Shown: piece by piece, positions 39,476 through 48,076 of the stretch
Layout of the letters: the number at the start of each line of letters is the position of its first letter
How positions within the stretch are numbered: position 1 is the stretch's first letter
Source of the DNA: Flavobacterium plurextorum
Lineage (GTDB): Bacteria > Bacteroidota > Bacteroidia > Flavobacteriales > Flavobacteriaceae
Direction of reading: 5' to 3'
Assembly (NCBI RefSeq): GCF_002217395.1
Contig: NZ_MUHD01000028.1
Span: forward strand, 29,855 to 93,854
DNA: 64,000 bases
Translations under genes and position numbers: made by a program
Notes under the pieces: generated by a model
Told to the model about the DNA's origin: nothing
Databases searched by the model: none
The model's input: the letters and a program-made list of their open reading frames with translations, nothing else

Positions 39476-39940
39476 ATGAATTGGTACGTAGTATATACAA
39501 AACCTAAATGGGAAAAAAAGGTTGCAGAAAAGCTTACTCAAATTGGAATTGAGTGTTATTGTCCTATAATTACTCAAGTAAAACAATGGTCTGATAGAAA
39601 GAAAAAAGTTGAAGTACCACTTTTTAATTCGTATGTCTTTGTGCAGTTAAAAGACTCTGATCGGAATTCTGTTTTTCAGATTGCAGGAGTAGTAAGGTAT
39701 CTGTTTTGGCTGGGAAAGCCAGCAATCGTTCGTGACGAAGAAATAAAAAGTATTAAAGATAGTCTTAAGGCTTCTAATATTGCAGAAGTTTCTGTAACTT
39801 CGATTCAAGTTGGAGATCGTATAAAGTTAGAATCTGGGGCTTTTAGTAATCAAAATGCAATAGTGCAAGAAGTATCAAATACTCATTATATTTTAGTTCT
39901 TGAATCTTTAGGTTGTGTACTGAAGATTAAATATAAATAG
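39476..39940 (+). CDS. UpxY-family NusG-like transcription antiterminator
   Basis: A 154-residue NusG paralogue: N-terminal NGN domain (NWYVVYTKPKWEKKVAEKLTQIGIECYCPI; VPLFNSYVFVQL; GVVRYLFWLGKPAIVRDEEI) and a C-terminal KOW-like segment (VQVGDRIKLESGAFSNQNAIVQE). In Bacteroides such UpxY proteins prevent early termination in capsule operons. Unusually, this gene is not first in an operon: it closes the first polysaccharide unit and stands immediately before a strong terminator and the promoter and leader of the second unit, its probable target. Confidence 0.9.
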   Translation: MNWYVVYTKPKWEKKVAEKLTQIGIECYCPIITQVKQWSDRKKKVEVPLFNSYVFVQLKDSDRNSVFQIAGVVRYLFWLGKPAIVRDEEIKSIKDSLKASNIAEVSVTSIQVGDRIKLESGAFSNQNAIVQEVSNTHYILVLESLGCVLKIKYK

Positions 39941-39970
39941 AGAAGAGTTTAAATTGAGTAATGAATATTG

Positions 39971-40021
39971 AAAAGCAGAAGATAAAACTTCAAAAATGAA
40001 GTTTTATCTTCTGCTTTTTTT
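39971..40021 (+). terminator. Very strong terminator after the UpxY-like gene
   Basis: A perfect 21-bp inverted repeat (39971-39991 with 39998-40018), core GCAGAAGATAAAACTTC, 6-nt loop AAAAAT, ending in a T run to 40021. It is the longest perfect stem noticed in the window and splits the polysaccharide locus into two units. Confidence 0.95.
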
Positions 40022-40113
40022 GAAATATAATTTCTTACAGGTTGATTAGTAGTTGATTGAAAAGACAAGTAACTTTTTATTTGTCAGATTTATTAGTATT
40101 ACGGGAAACCGTA

Positions 40114-40144
40114 TTGAATAAATTGAGTTATTATCTTATATTTG
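40114..40144 (+). promoter_or_regulatory. Promoter of the second polysaccharide unit
   Basis: TTG at 40114-40116, a 20-bp spacer and TATATTTG at 40137-40144 match the Bacteroidetes consensus. The predicted leader to the ATG at 40212 is ~63 nt. Confidence 0.8.
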
Positions 40145-40192
40145 CCGAAAATGAAATTAGAGTATCTGTGCCAAAACTATGTGGTTCAGAGT

Positions 40193-40204
40193 GGCGAAGC
40201 CGTG
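40193..40204 (+). promoter_or_regulatory. ops-like element in the leader of the second unit
   Basis: GGCGAAGCCGTG agrees at 8 of 12 positions with the E. coli ops element GGCGGTAGCGTG, which recruits the NusG paralogue RfaH. With the preceding GT it can form a tiny hairpin, GTGGC-GAA-GCCGT (two G-T pairs). It lies ~45 nt after the predicted start site and is more GC-rich than its surroundings. The similarity may be chance; the position behind a UpxY gene makes it a candidate recruitment site. Confidence 0.35.
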
Positions 40205-40211
40205 ATTTGTA

Positions 40212-41525
40212 ATGAATGAAACTTATAAAAAAGGAGTAGAATTGGAAGAAAACATAAAAATAGCTGTTATCGGTTTAGGTTATGTTGGCTTGCCACTTGC
40301 TAGATTATTTGCTACAAAATACTCGGTTGTCGGGTTTGATATAAACAAATCAAGAATTGAAAGCTTAAACTCCGGTATTGATACAACTTTAGAAGTCGAT
40401 ATTGATACGTTAAAAAAAGTACTTTTAGATAAGCCTTCTGATGAAATTGGTCTATTCTGCACAGACTCACTCGAGGATATTTCAAATTGTAACTATTTCA
40501 TAGTAACTGTTCCTACCCCAGTTGATAAAAACAATCGTCCAGATTTAACACCATTATATAAATCAAGCGAGTCAGTTGGTAAAGTATTAAAAAAGGGAGA
40601 TGTCGTAATCTATGAGTCGACAGTTTATCCTGGTGCAACCGAAGAACAATGTGTTCCGGTTTTAGAAAAAATTTCAGGATTAAAATTTAATGAAGATTTC
40701 TTTGCAGGATATTCACCAGAAAGAATAAATCCAGGAGATAAAGAACATACGGTTGAAAAGATTTTAAAAGTAACTTCTGGCTCAACTCCTGAAATAGGTT
40801 TAAAAGTTGATGCTTTGTATAAATCTGTAATTACGGCAGGGACACACTTAGCTCCATCTATAAAAGTTGCAGAAGCCGCAAAAGTTATTGAAAATTCTCA
40901 ACGAGATATTAATATTGCATTTGTTAATGAATTAGCCAAAATATTCAACTTAATGAATATTGATACGCAAGAAGTATTGGCTGCAGCTGCAACAAAGTGG
41001 AATTTTTTACCATTTAAACCGGGACTTGTTGGTGGACATTGTATTGGTGTAGATCCTTATTATTTAGCACAGAGAGCACAAGAATTTGGATATCATCCTG
41101 AAATAATTTTGGCTGGACGACGTTTAAATGATAGCATGGGAGAATATGTGGCTTCACAAATAGTGAAGTTGATGATAAAAAAAGGCATTTCTGTTAACGG
41201 AGCAGAGTTATTAATGCTTGGAATTACGTTTAAAGAAAATTGTCCTGATGTTCGGAATACAAAGATCGTTGATGTAATAAAAGCATTAAAAGAATACGGA
41301 ATAGTGGTTACTATTTTTGATCCTTTAGCTAGTCCAGAGGAAGTTAATAGAGAATATAGCTTAAAGACTATTAATTATATTCCTGAGCAAAAATTTGATG
41401 CATTGGTATTAGGGGTATCTCATTCTGAGTTTCTTCAAATAGAGTTTTCAAATTTGCAAAAAGAAAAAAGTTTAATTTATGATGTAAAGGGAGTTTTAGG
41501 GACTTTTGCTGATAATAGACTATAA
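40212..41525 (+). CDS. UDP-N-acetylhexosamine 6-dehydrogenase (WbpO/TviB-like)
   Basis: A 437-residue nucleotide-sugar dehydrogenase oxidising C6 of a UDP-HexNAc to the uronic acid. NAD-binding KIAVIGLGYVGLPLARLFA (16-34), TVPTPVDKNNRPDLTPL, YESTVYPGATEE, AGYSPERINPGDKEH, and catalytic Cys277 in GLVGGHCIGVDPYYLAQRA. These motifs fit the TviB/WbpO/WbpA group, not Ugd. With the epimerase at 36993 it would yield UDP-GalNAcA (or UDP-GlcNAcA alone). First gene of the second unit. Confidence 0.9.
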   Translation: MNETYKKGVELEENIKIAVIGLGYVGLPLARLFATKYSVVGFDINKSRIESLNSGIDTTLEVDIDTLKKVLLDKPSDEIGLFCTDSLEDISNCNYFIVTVPTPVDKNNRPDLTPLYKSSESVGKVLKKGDVVIYESTVYPGATEEQCVPVLEKISGLKFNEDFFAGYSPERINPGDKEHTVEKILKVTSGSTPEIGLKVDALYKSVITAGTHLAPSIKVAEAAKVIENSQRDINIAFVNELAKIFNLMNIDTQEVLAAAATKWNFLPFKPGLVGGHCIGVDPYYLAQRAQEFGYHPEIILAGRRLNDSMGEYVASQIVKLMIKKGISVNGAELLMLGITFKENCPDVRNTKIVDVIKALKEYGIVVTIFDPLASPEEVNREYSLKTINYIPEQKFDALVLGVSHSEFLQIEFSNLQKEKSLIYDVKGVLGTFADNRL

Positions 41526-41534
41526 TTTTAAATT

Positions 41535-41957
41535 ATGAAAGTAGGAATAACTTTTAGTGCATTTGATTTACTACATGCTGGACACATTAAAATGTTAGAA
41601 GAAGCAAAAAGAGAATGTGATTATTTAATTGTAGGCTTGCAAACGGACCCAACATTGGATCGTCCTGAAAAAAATAGTCCTTCTCAAACCGTAGTGGAAC
41701 GATACATACAGTTAAAAGGCTGTAAGTTTGTTGATGAAATTGTGCCTTATGCATCGGAGCAGGATTTGGAAGATATTTTACGTTCGTTTAAGATTGATGT
41801 TCGTATTATAGGTGATGAGTATCGTGATAAAAATTTCACAGGACGTGCTTATTGTGAACAAAAAGGGATAATCTTGTATTTTAATGGGAGAGATCACCGT
41901 TTTTCAAGTAGTAATCTTAGAAAGGAAGTTGCAGAAAAGCAATTAAAAAGAATATAA
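41535..41957 (+). CDS. TagD-like cytidylyltransferase/adenylyltransferase-family protein
   Basis: A 140-residue small nucleotidyltransferase (VGITFSAFDLLHAGHIKMLEEAKRECDYLIVGLQ) with the HxGH motif His14-Ala-Gly-His17 and a C-terminal FSSSNLRKE corresponding to the ISSSxxR motif. Relatives make CDP-glycerol, CDP-ethanolamine or ADP-heptose-type donors. In a polysaccharide locus it could activate glycerol phosphate or another polyol for decoration, but no matching transferase is recognisable in the window. Substrate open. Confidence 0.85.
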   Translation: MKVGITFSAFDLLHAGHIKMLEEAKRECDYLIVGLQTDPTLDRPEKNSPSQTVVERYIQLKGCKFVDEIVPYASEQDLEDILRSFKIDVRIIGDEYRDKNFTGRAYCEQKGIILYFNGRDHRFSSSNLRKEVAEKQLKRI

Positions 41958-41969
41958 TTAACAAAGGGA

Positions 41970-42965
41970 ATGTCCATAACGCATGTAATATTAACTGGTG
42001 GAGTAGGAAGCCGATTATGGCCGCTGTCAAGGAAAAGTCAGCCCAAACAATATTTAGAAATTTTTGAAAATAAATCTCTATTTGAAATGACAGTCGATCG
42101 TAACAGTCATTTAGCAGATAAAGTGATGGTGGTTGGGAATGTTGATAACCATCATTTGAGCGGTAGGGTTATGGACAAGACCAAAACAACATATCTTAAT
42201 ATAGTAGAAGCGACACCACGAAATACTGCTGCTGCTATTGCATTCGCAGCATTTGCATCAAATTCAGATGATATATTAATTGTAACACCTTCAGATCATA
42301 TTATTGATGAAATGGAAAATTACAATAAAGCGATTAATGAAGCAATTTTAAAAGCTAAAGAAGGATTCATTGTTACTTTCGGAATTATTCCAACTAAACC
42401 GGAAACGGGATATGGTTATATAGAATCAAAAGGAGATAAAGTAATTTCTTTTCGTGAAAAACCAAATGAAAGAACTGCAAAAGAATTTATTGCACGAGGT
42501 AATTTCTTATGGAATAGTGGTATGTTCTGTTTTAAAGCAGGAGTTCTTTTAGAAGAATTAAAACAATTTCAGCCTGAAGTGTATGAAAGATCTAAATTTG
42601 CTTGGGATTCTAACAAAGACGGTTTTTTAGATTTGGATCTATCAATGCAAATTCCTTCAATAAGTATTGATTATGCGGTAATGGAACGCAGTAAAAAAAT
42701 TAAAGTGGTGCCTGCTTCTTTTTCGTGGTCAGATTTAGGATCTTTTGAATCAGTGTATGAATATTTAGTATTAAAAGGGCATCCAGTAGATTCTAACGGA
42801 AATATGGTGATAGGTTGTGATAGTTATACCACTTTTTTAGGTTTAAGAAATACTATTTTTGTACATACAAACAATGCTAATTTGATTTTACAAAAAGAAA
42901 ATTCGCAAGATGTAAAAGATATTTATAACAAATTAGAAAGAGAAAACTCAGATTTATTAAATTAA
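41970..42965 (+). CDS. manC: Mannose-1-phosphate guanylyltransferase
   Basis: A 331-residue single-domain GDP-mannose pyrophosphorylase: signature ILTGGVGSRLWPLSRKSQPKQYL (residues 7-29), VEATPRNTAAAIAFAA, VTPSDHIIDEM, FREKPNERTAKEFIARGNFLWNSGMFCFK. It lacks the C-terminal phosphomannose-isomerase domain of bifunctional ManC, so mannose 6-phosphate must come from another gene. It supplies GDP-mannose, directly or as precursor of GDP-deoxyhexoses; no Gmd or Fcl gene is in the window. Confidence 0.93.
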   Translation: MSITHVILTGGVGSRLWPLSRKSQPKQYLEIFENKSLFEMTVDRNSHLADKVMVVGNVDNHHLSGRVMDKTKTTYLNIVEATPRNTAAAIAFAAFASNSDDILIVTPSDHIIDEMENYNKAINEAILKAKEGFIVTFGIIPTKPETGYGYIESKGDKVISFREKPNERTAKEFIARGNFLWNSGMFCFKAGVLLEELKQFQPEVYERSKFAWDSNKDGFLDLDLSMQIPSISIDYAVMERSKKIKVVPASFSWSDLGSFESVYEYLVLKGHPVDSNGNMVIGCDSYTTFLGLRNTIFVHTNNANLILQKENSQDVKDIYNKLERENSDLLN

Positions 42966-42982
42966 TAAAAAGCATTTGAAAA

Positions 42983-44029
42983 ATGAAAAAAATTCTAATA
43001 ACTGGCGGTGCTGGTTTTATTGGTTCCCATGTAGTAAGACGTTTTGTGAACAAATATCCAGAATATAAAATTTTTAATTTAGATGCATTAACATATGCAG
43101 GAAATCTGGAAAATATTAAAGATATTGAAGATAAGTCGAATTATACTTTTTTGAAAGGAGATATTGTTGATGAGCATTTTATAAATGAACTTTTTGCTAC
43201 ACATAATTTTGATGGAGTTTTGCATTTAGCAGCAGAATCACATGTTGACCGCTCTATTGAAGATCCATTAGCATTTGTAAAAACGAACGTGATTGGTACT
43301 ATGAATTTACTCAATGCTGCAAAAAAACAATGGAAAGACAATTTTGAAGGTAAGCGTTTTTATCATATTAGTACTGACGAAGTATATGGCTCGCTTGGAT
43401 CTGAGGGGCTTTTTACAGAAACAACTCCCTATGATCCAAACTCTCCTTATTCAGCGTCAAAAGCAAGCTCTGATCATTTTGTAAGAGCCTATGGAGAAAC
43501 CTATGGGCTGCCTTATGTTTTGACGAATTGTTCCAATAATTATGGTTCTTATCATTTTCCTGAAAAATTAATTCCGCTTTTTATCAATAATATTATCAAT
43601 AATAAACCATTACCTGTTTATGGAGATGGGAATTATACTCGTGATTGGTTATTTGTAGAAGATCATGCCATTGCTATTGATTTGGTTTTTCACGAAGGAA
43701 AAAATCATGAAACCTATAATATTGGAGGGTTTAATGAGTGGAAGAACATTGATTTGGTAAAACTATTGTGCCAAATAATGGATCAAAAGTTAGGCAGAAA
43801 AGAAGGAACTTCTCAAGAATTAATTACGTATGTAAGAGACAGACCAGGTCATGATTTGCGTTACGCAATTGATGCTTCGAAAATTAATCAAGAGTTGGGG
43901 TGGAAACCATCTGTTACTTTTGAAGAAGGATTAGAAAGAACCATTAATTGGTATTTGACTCATAAAGAATGGCTGGAAAATGTTACCTCAGGTTCTTACA
44001 AGGAGTATTATCAAAAACAATATTCTTAA
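42983..44029 (+). CDS. rfbB: dTDP-glucose 4,6-dehydratase
   Basis: A 348-residue RmlB: TGGAGFIGSHVVRRF (7-21), HLAAESHVDRSIEDP, the catalytic Thr-Asp-Glu in STDEVYGSL (130-138), Tyr156-xxx-Lys160 in SPYSASKASSDH, and DGNYTRDWLFVEDHA. It makes dTDP-4-keto-6-deoxyglucose, the branch point to rhamnose and to 3-amino sugars. rmlA, rmlC and rmlD are not seen in the window; the FdtA-like and DegT genes downstream suggest the product goes to a 3-amino-3,6-dideoxyhexose. Confidence 0.95.
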   Translation: MKKILITGGAGFIGSHVVRRFVNKYPEYKIFNLDALTYAGNLENIKDIEDKSNYTFLKGDIVDEHFINELFATHNFDGVLHLAAESHVDRSIEDPLAFVKTNVIGTMNLLNAAKKQWKDNFEGKRFYHISTDEVYGSLGSEGLFTETTPYDPNSPYSASKASSDHFVRAYGETYGLPYVLTNCSNNYGSYHFPEKLIPLFINNIINNKPLPVYGDGNYTRDWLFVEDHAIAIDLVFHEGKNHETYNIGGFNEWKNIDLVKLLCQIMDQKLGRKEGTSQELITYVRDRPGHDLRYAIDASKINQELGWKPSVTFEEGLERTINWYLTHKEWLENVTSGSYKEYYQKQYS

Positions 44030-44078
44030 ACCATAAATATTTTTTTAAACCAATCAAAGGTTAAATTGTATTCCTAAT

Positions 44079-46565
44079 ATGAAAAAGATAGTATACGTTC
44101 TTGCATTGTTTTTTATTTTGTTGCTAACTATTGATGTTAATGCTCAAGACATTGTAAAGTCTAAAGATTTGAGCACAGTTAAAGTAGATTATTTATCTGA
44201 TGATGAAATTGCTAAAGTTATTTCGCAACTAAAAAGTAACAACGCAACTATTAACGATGTTGAATCTATGGCAATATCGAAAGGAATGAGCCAAGCAGAG
44301 TTTGATAAGTTGAGAGCTCGTATTACAGCTTACGAAAAGAAGAATAGTTCAGATAAAGACAAAAACAAAAATAAGGATCAAGAAGATAAGTCCAAAAAAA
44401 CAGATAAGGATACGGAGTTTGGCAGGAAACAGGAAAAAATTAAAAATGAAAAAATAAAAGATTCTTTAAATGCATTGATTTTCGGGTCCGAACTGTTTGA
44501 TAATCCAACTCTGAATTTTGAACCTGACTTAAAAATGGCAACACCTGTTAATTATATTTTAGGTTCTGGTGATAAATTAGAAGTAAGTGTGTATGGGATC
44601 CAACAATTCGATGATACTGTTTCAGTAAATTATGAAGGTAAAATAAACATTCAAAATGTTGGGCAAATTGCGGTTGGGGGAATGTCAATTGAAGCAGCTA
44701 CTCAAAAAATTAAGGCAGCCATTGCAAGAGTGTACACTACGGTTAGGTCTGGACAATCTCAGGTAAGTGTTAGTTTAAGTGATATAAGGACGATTAAGAT
44801 CACCATTGTGGGAGGAAAACAACCAGGGAACTATTCTATTTCTTCTCTTGCTTCTGTTTATAATGCACTGCATTTGGCTGGAGGACCAGGAAAAAATGGA
44901 AGTTATAGAAATATAGAATTAATTCGTAATAACAAAATATATAGAAACATAGACATCTATAAGTTTTTGGTAAAAGGAGATCAGTCAGATAATGTGAGCT
45001 TAAAAGACAATGATGTGATTAGAATTCCAGCTTACACGCAAAGAGTGACAGTAGAGGGTGAGGTGAAAAGACCTGGAATTTTTGAGATGAAGAAAGGAGA
45101 AAAATTTTCTGATTTATTGAGTTTTGCTTCAGGATTTAATGAATTTGCTTATACGGCCTCAGTAAATGTATTGCAAAAAACGGGAAAAGAATTTAAGGTG
45201 CATGACATCAACGAGAGTGAATATAATACGTATTTACCTCAATCTGGAGATGTTTTTAGGGTGACCAAAATTTTAAACAGATTTGAAAATCGTATTAAAA
45301 TTGTAGGAGCTGTCTTTAGACCTGATTATTATTCGTATAATGAGGGAATGCGAATTTCAGATTTGATTATTAGAGCAGAAGGTCTTAAGGAAGATGCTTA
45401 TACCAAAAGGGCTAGAATTATTCGTTTAAAAACAAATTTAACCACTGAAATTGTAAATGTAGATTTAAGTGCTGCTTTATCAGGAGATTTAAATGCAGAT
45501 ATTGAATTAAAAAGAGAAGATATAGTTACAGTATATTCTATTTTAGATTTTAGAGAAGAATATAAAGTTACGATTGATGGTGAAATAAAGAATCCTGGTG
45601 AATATGAATATTTTGAGAATTTGACATTAAATGACTTAGTAGTTCAAGTAGGAGGATTAACAGGTTCTGCTTCGAAAAGAGTCGAAATCGCTAGAATGAT
45701 TAAATCAGATGCTATAGATGATGCGGATCCTAAAAGAATTGAATTAGTTGAGTTAGAGATAACAGCTGATAATAATGAGCAAATTAAGAATTTTGTTTTA
45801 AAACCTTTTGATGTTATAAATGTTCGTCGAATGGCAGTTTATGAGAAGCCAGAAATGGTTAAAGTAAGCGGCGCAGTTACGTATCCAGGGAAGTATGTGC
45901 TCGCTAATAAAAAAGAAAGAGTTTATAATGTTGTAATGAGAGCAGGAGGGCTAACTTCTATCGCGAATTTAGACGGGATGAAAATTAAAAGACCAATTAA
46001 AGAAGAGCAAATAGAACAATTAGAAAGCGTAAATCTTAACATCGACAAAAAAAGCATTTCAGAAGAAGAAGTCAATTTAAAACAAAAAGATACTCTTAAA
46101 TCAAAATTATCAAAAAAACTTAGAGATGAATTAAAATATACAACAATCCCTGTTAATTGGGAAAAAATTGTGGATGATAAAAATCACTATTCTAATGTGA
46201 CCTTATTTCCTGGTGATGAAATTGAAGTTGCTGTATATAATGAAGGCGTAAAAGTTATGGGTAATGTATTGTTAACGTCTGAGATTCCTTATAGAAATGG
46301 TAAAGGATTTAAATATTATATTAATTCTGTTGGTGGTGTCGATAATAAAGGATGGAAGAGAAAGGCTTATATAATCTATCCAAATGGAAAAGCGGCAGTA
46401 ACAAGTTCATTTTTGTTTTTTAGATCATATCCTAAAGTAGAGCCAGATTCGCAAATTATTGTACCTGAAAGGCCTGAAAAGAAAAAAATGAGCGCGGGAG
46501 AATGGGCTGGTTTAGGAACTGCGTTTGCTAGTTTGGCATTGTTAATTGTTACTGCTTTTAAATAA
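44079..46565 (+). CDS. Large multi-SLBB polysaccharide export protein
   Basis: An 828-residue envelope protein with signal peptide (to VNAQ, residue 22), a highly charged linker rich in Lys, Asp and Glu (~85-130), a Poly_export domain (NYILGSGDKLEVSVYGIQQFDD, ~158-179), then about five SLBB repeats (EGEVKRPGIFEMKKGEKFSDLL; DGEIKNPGEYEYFENLTLNDLV; SGAVTYPGKYVLANKKERVYNVV and others), and a C-terminal hydrophobic helix (~806-827). Much larger than the Wza-like protein at 33728. Together with the next gene it forms a second export/chain-length pair. Confidence 0.9.
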   Translation: MKKIVYVLALFFILLLTIDVNAQDIVKSKDLSTVKVDYLSDDEIAKVISQLKSNNATINDVESMAISKGMSQAEFDKLRARITAYEKKNSSDKDKNKNKDQEDKSKKTDKDTEFGRKQEKIKNEKIKDSLNALIFGSELFDNPTLNFEPDLKMATPVNYILGSGDKLEVSVYGIQQFDDTVSVNYEGKINIQNVGQIAVGGMSIEAATQKIKAAIARVYTTVRSGQSQVSVSLSDIRTIKITIVGGKQPGNYSISSLASVYNALHLAGGPGKNGSYRNIELIRNNKIYRNIDIYKFLVKGDQSDNVSLKDNDVIRIPAYTQRVTVEGEVKRPGIFEMKKGEKFSDLLSFASGFNEFAYTASVNVLQKTGKEFKVHDINESEYNTYLPQSGDVFRVTKILNRFENRIKIVGAVFRPDYYSYNEGMRISDLIIRAEGLKEDAYTKRARIIRLKTNLTTEIVNVDLSAALSGDLNADIELKREDIVTVYSILDFREEYKVTIDGEIKNPGEYEYFENLTLNDLVVQVGGLTGSASKRVEIARMIKSDAIDDADPKRIELVELEITADNNEQIKNFVLKPFDVINVRRMAVYEKPEMVKVSGAVTYPGKYVLANKKERVYNVVMRAGGLTSIANLDGMKIKRPIKEEQIEQLESVNLNIDKKSISEEEVNLKQKDTLKSKLSKKLRDELKYTTIPVNWEKIVDDKNHYSNVTLFPGDEIEVAVYNEGVKVMGNVLLTSEIPYRNGKGFKYYINSVGGVDNKGWKRKAYIIYPNGKAAVTSSFLFFRSYPKVEPDSQIIVPERPEKKKMSAGEWAGLGTAFASLALLIVTAFK

Positions 46566-46571
46566 TTTACG

Positions 46572-47648
46572 ATGGATAATAAAAATGTTGTAAATGATGA
46601 AATCTCGTTAAAAGATTTAATAAGCAAACTAAAGGAATGGAGTTTATATTTGTTCTCTAAGTGGAAAATTATTTTTTTTGCTATGATCTTTGGTGGTGTT
46701 TTAGGGCTAACTTATTCAATACTTAAGAAGCCTATTTATACTGCAACCCTTTCGTTTGCTTTAGAGGATGATAAAGCAGCAGGTGGTGGACTAGGCGGGG
46801 CTTTAGGACTGGCAAGTTCATTTGGTCTAGATCTTGGAGGAAGTGGTGGTGGAATTTTTGCTGGGTCTAATTTAACTGAGTTGTTTAAATCTAGGTCAAT
46901 GGTAGAAAAAACTCTGTTAACACCTGTTGACGTAGACGGAAAATCAGTTTCTTTAGCCGAAATGTACATTCAAATTAATGAATGGAGGGAAAATTGGAAT
47001 AAAAATCCAAAATTTAAAACCATTCAGTTCTTACCCAATGCTAATCGTACAAAATTTACACGTGCCCAAGATAGCATACTTGGAGTTATATATAGAAATT
47101 TATCTCAAGGTGGGCTGTCGGTAGGTCAAAGAGATAAAAAGGTAAGTATTATCACTATTGATGTTTCTTCTAATAATGAATTGTTTGCTAAATATTTTTG
47201 TGAAGCTTTGGCAAAACAGGTAGGAAGCTTTTTTATAGAAACAAAAAGTAAAAAAGCTAGAATGAATATGTCGATTTTAGATCGTCAAGTAGATTCTATA
47301 AGAGGAGAACTCAATGGAGCGATAACTGGAGTGGCTGTTGCAAATGATAATACTTTTAATTTAAACCCGGCTCTTAATATACGAAGAGCCCCTTCGGCCA
47401 GAAGGCAGGTCGATGTTCAGGCAAATACAGCTATTTTAACGGAATTAGTTAAACAAGCTGAACTAGCAAAAGTTACATTAAGAAAAGAGACGCCATTAAT
47501 CCAAGTTATAGATAGACCTATTTTGCCACTTGTAAAAACAAGATTAGGAAAAGCAAAAGGTATAATTATAGGTGGTTTTATAACTTCTTTTCTTGTTATG
47601 TTTTATTTTATTTTGATAAGGCTCATCAAACAAATCAATCTTAGTTAA
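46572..47648 (+). CDS. Wzz-type chain-length determinant without kinase domain
   Basis: A 358-residue inner-membrane protein with TM1 at ~35-55 (KIIFFAMIFGGVLGLTYSIL) and TM2 near the C-terminus (~335-352, IIIGGFITSFLVMFYFILI). The KKPIYTATLSFALEDD after TM1 is the Wzz signature region, followed by an unusual Gly/Ala-rich stretch at ~74-98. The protein ends shortly after TM2, so it lacks the tyrosine-kinase domain of the wzc gene at 34533. Six bases after the SLBB gene. Confidence 0.88.
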   Translation: MDNKNVVNDEISLKDLISKLKEWSLYLFSKWKIIFFAMIFGGVLGLTYSILKKPIYTATLSFALEDDKAAGGGLGGALGLASSFGLDLGGSGGGIFAGSNLTELFKSRSMVEKTLLTPVDVDGKSVSLAEMYIQINEWRENWNKNPKFKTIQFLPNANRTKFTRAQDSILGVIYRNLSQGGLSVGQRDKKVSIITIDVSSNNELFAKYFCEALAKQVGSFFIETKSKKARMNMSILDRQVDSIRGELNGAITGVAVANDNTFNLNPALNIRRAPSARRQVDVQANTAILTELVKQAELAKVTLRKETPLIQVIDRPILPLVKTRLGKAKGIIIGGFITSFLVMFYFILIRLIKQINLS

Positions 47649-47671
47649 TATAATTTAAATTTTTCCTTTAG

Positions 47672-48076
47672 ATGAAACCTGCAATTATTGATTTTCCAAA
47701 AATTCAAGACCCAAGGGGTAACCTTACTTTTTTACAATATCCTAATCAGATTCCTTTCGAAATTAAAAGAACTTTTTGGACTTATGATGTTCCTGGCGGT
47801 GAAATTAGGGGGGGGCATGCTTATTACGAACAAGAAGAAATTGTTATTGCATTAAGTGGTAGTTTTGATGTTGTAGTTACAAATTTAGACAATAGTACTG
47901 AAATTTTTTCGTTAAATAGAAGTTATTATGGTCTTTACTTACCAGCTAAAACGTGGAGACATATTGAGAATTTTTCTACTAATGCACTTGCTTTGCATGT
48001 TTCAAGTAGATCATTTTCTAATGAGGATTATGTAAGAGATTTTGAGGATTATAAAAAAAAAATAAATGAGGACTAG
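47672..48076 (+). CDS. FdtA/QdtA-like sugar ketoisomerase, divergent copy
   Basis: A 134-residue cupin (PKIQDPRGNLTFLQYPNQIPFEIKRTFWTYDVPGG; RGGHAYYEQEEIVIALSGSFDVVV) of the WxcM-like family. FdtA and QdtA convert dTDP-4-keto-6-deoxyglucose to the 3-keto isomer. Their active site holds an HxH pair in the RGGHAH motif; here it reads HAY, so the second His, proposed as catalytic base, is replaced by Tyr. It may be inactive alone or work as a partner to the canonical copy that overlaps its 3' end by 11 bp. Confidence 0.88.
   Translation: MKPAIIDFPKIQDPRGNLTFLQYPNQIPFEIKRTFWTYDVPGGEIRGGHAYYEQEEIVIALSGSFDVVVTNLDNSTEIFSLNRSYYGLYLPAKTWRHIENFSTNALALHVSSRSFSNEDYVRDFEDYKKKINED

Noticed and set aside
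40101..40112. ACGG-GAAA-CCGT mini-hairpin
   Set aside because: Four base pairs, lies upstream of the promoter elements and would not be in the main transcript; probably chance.
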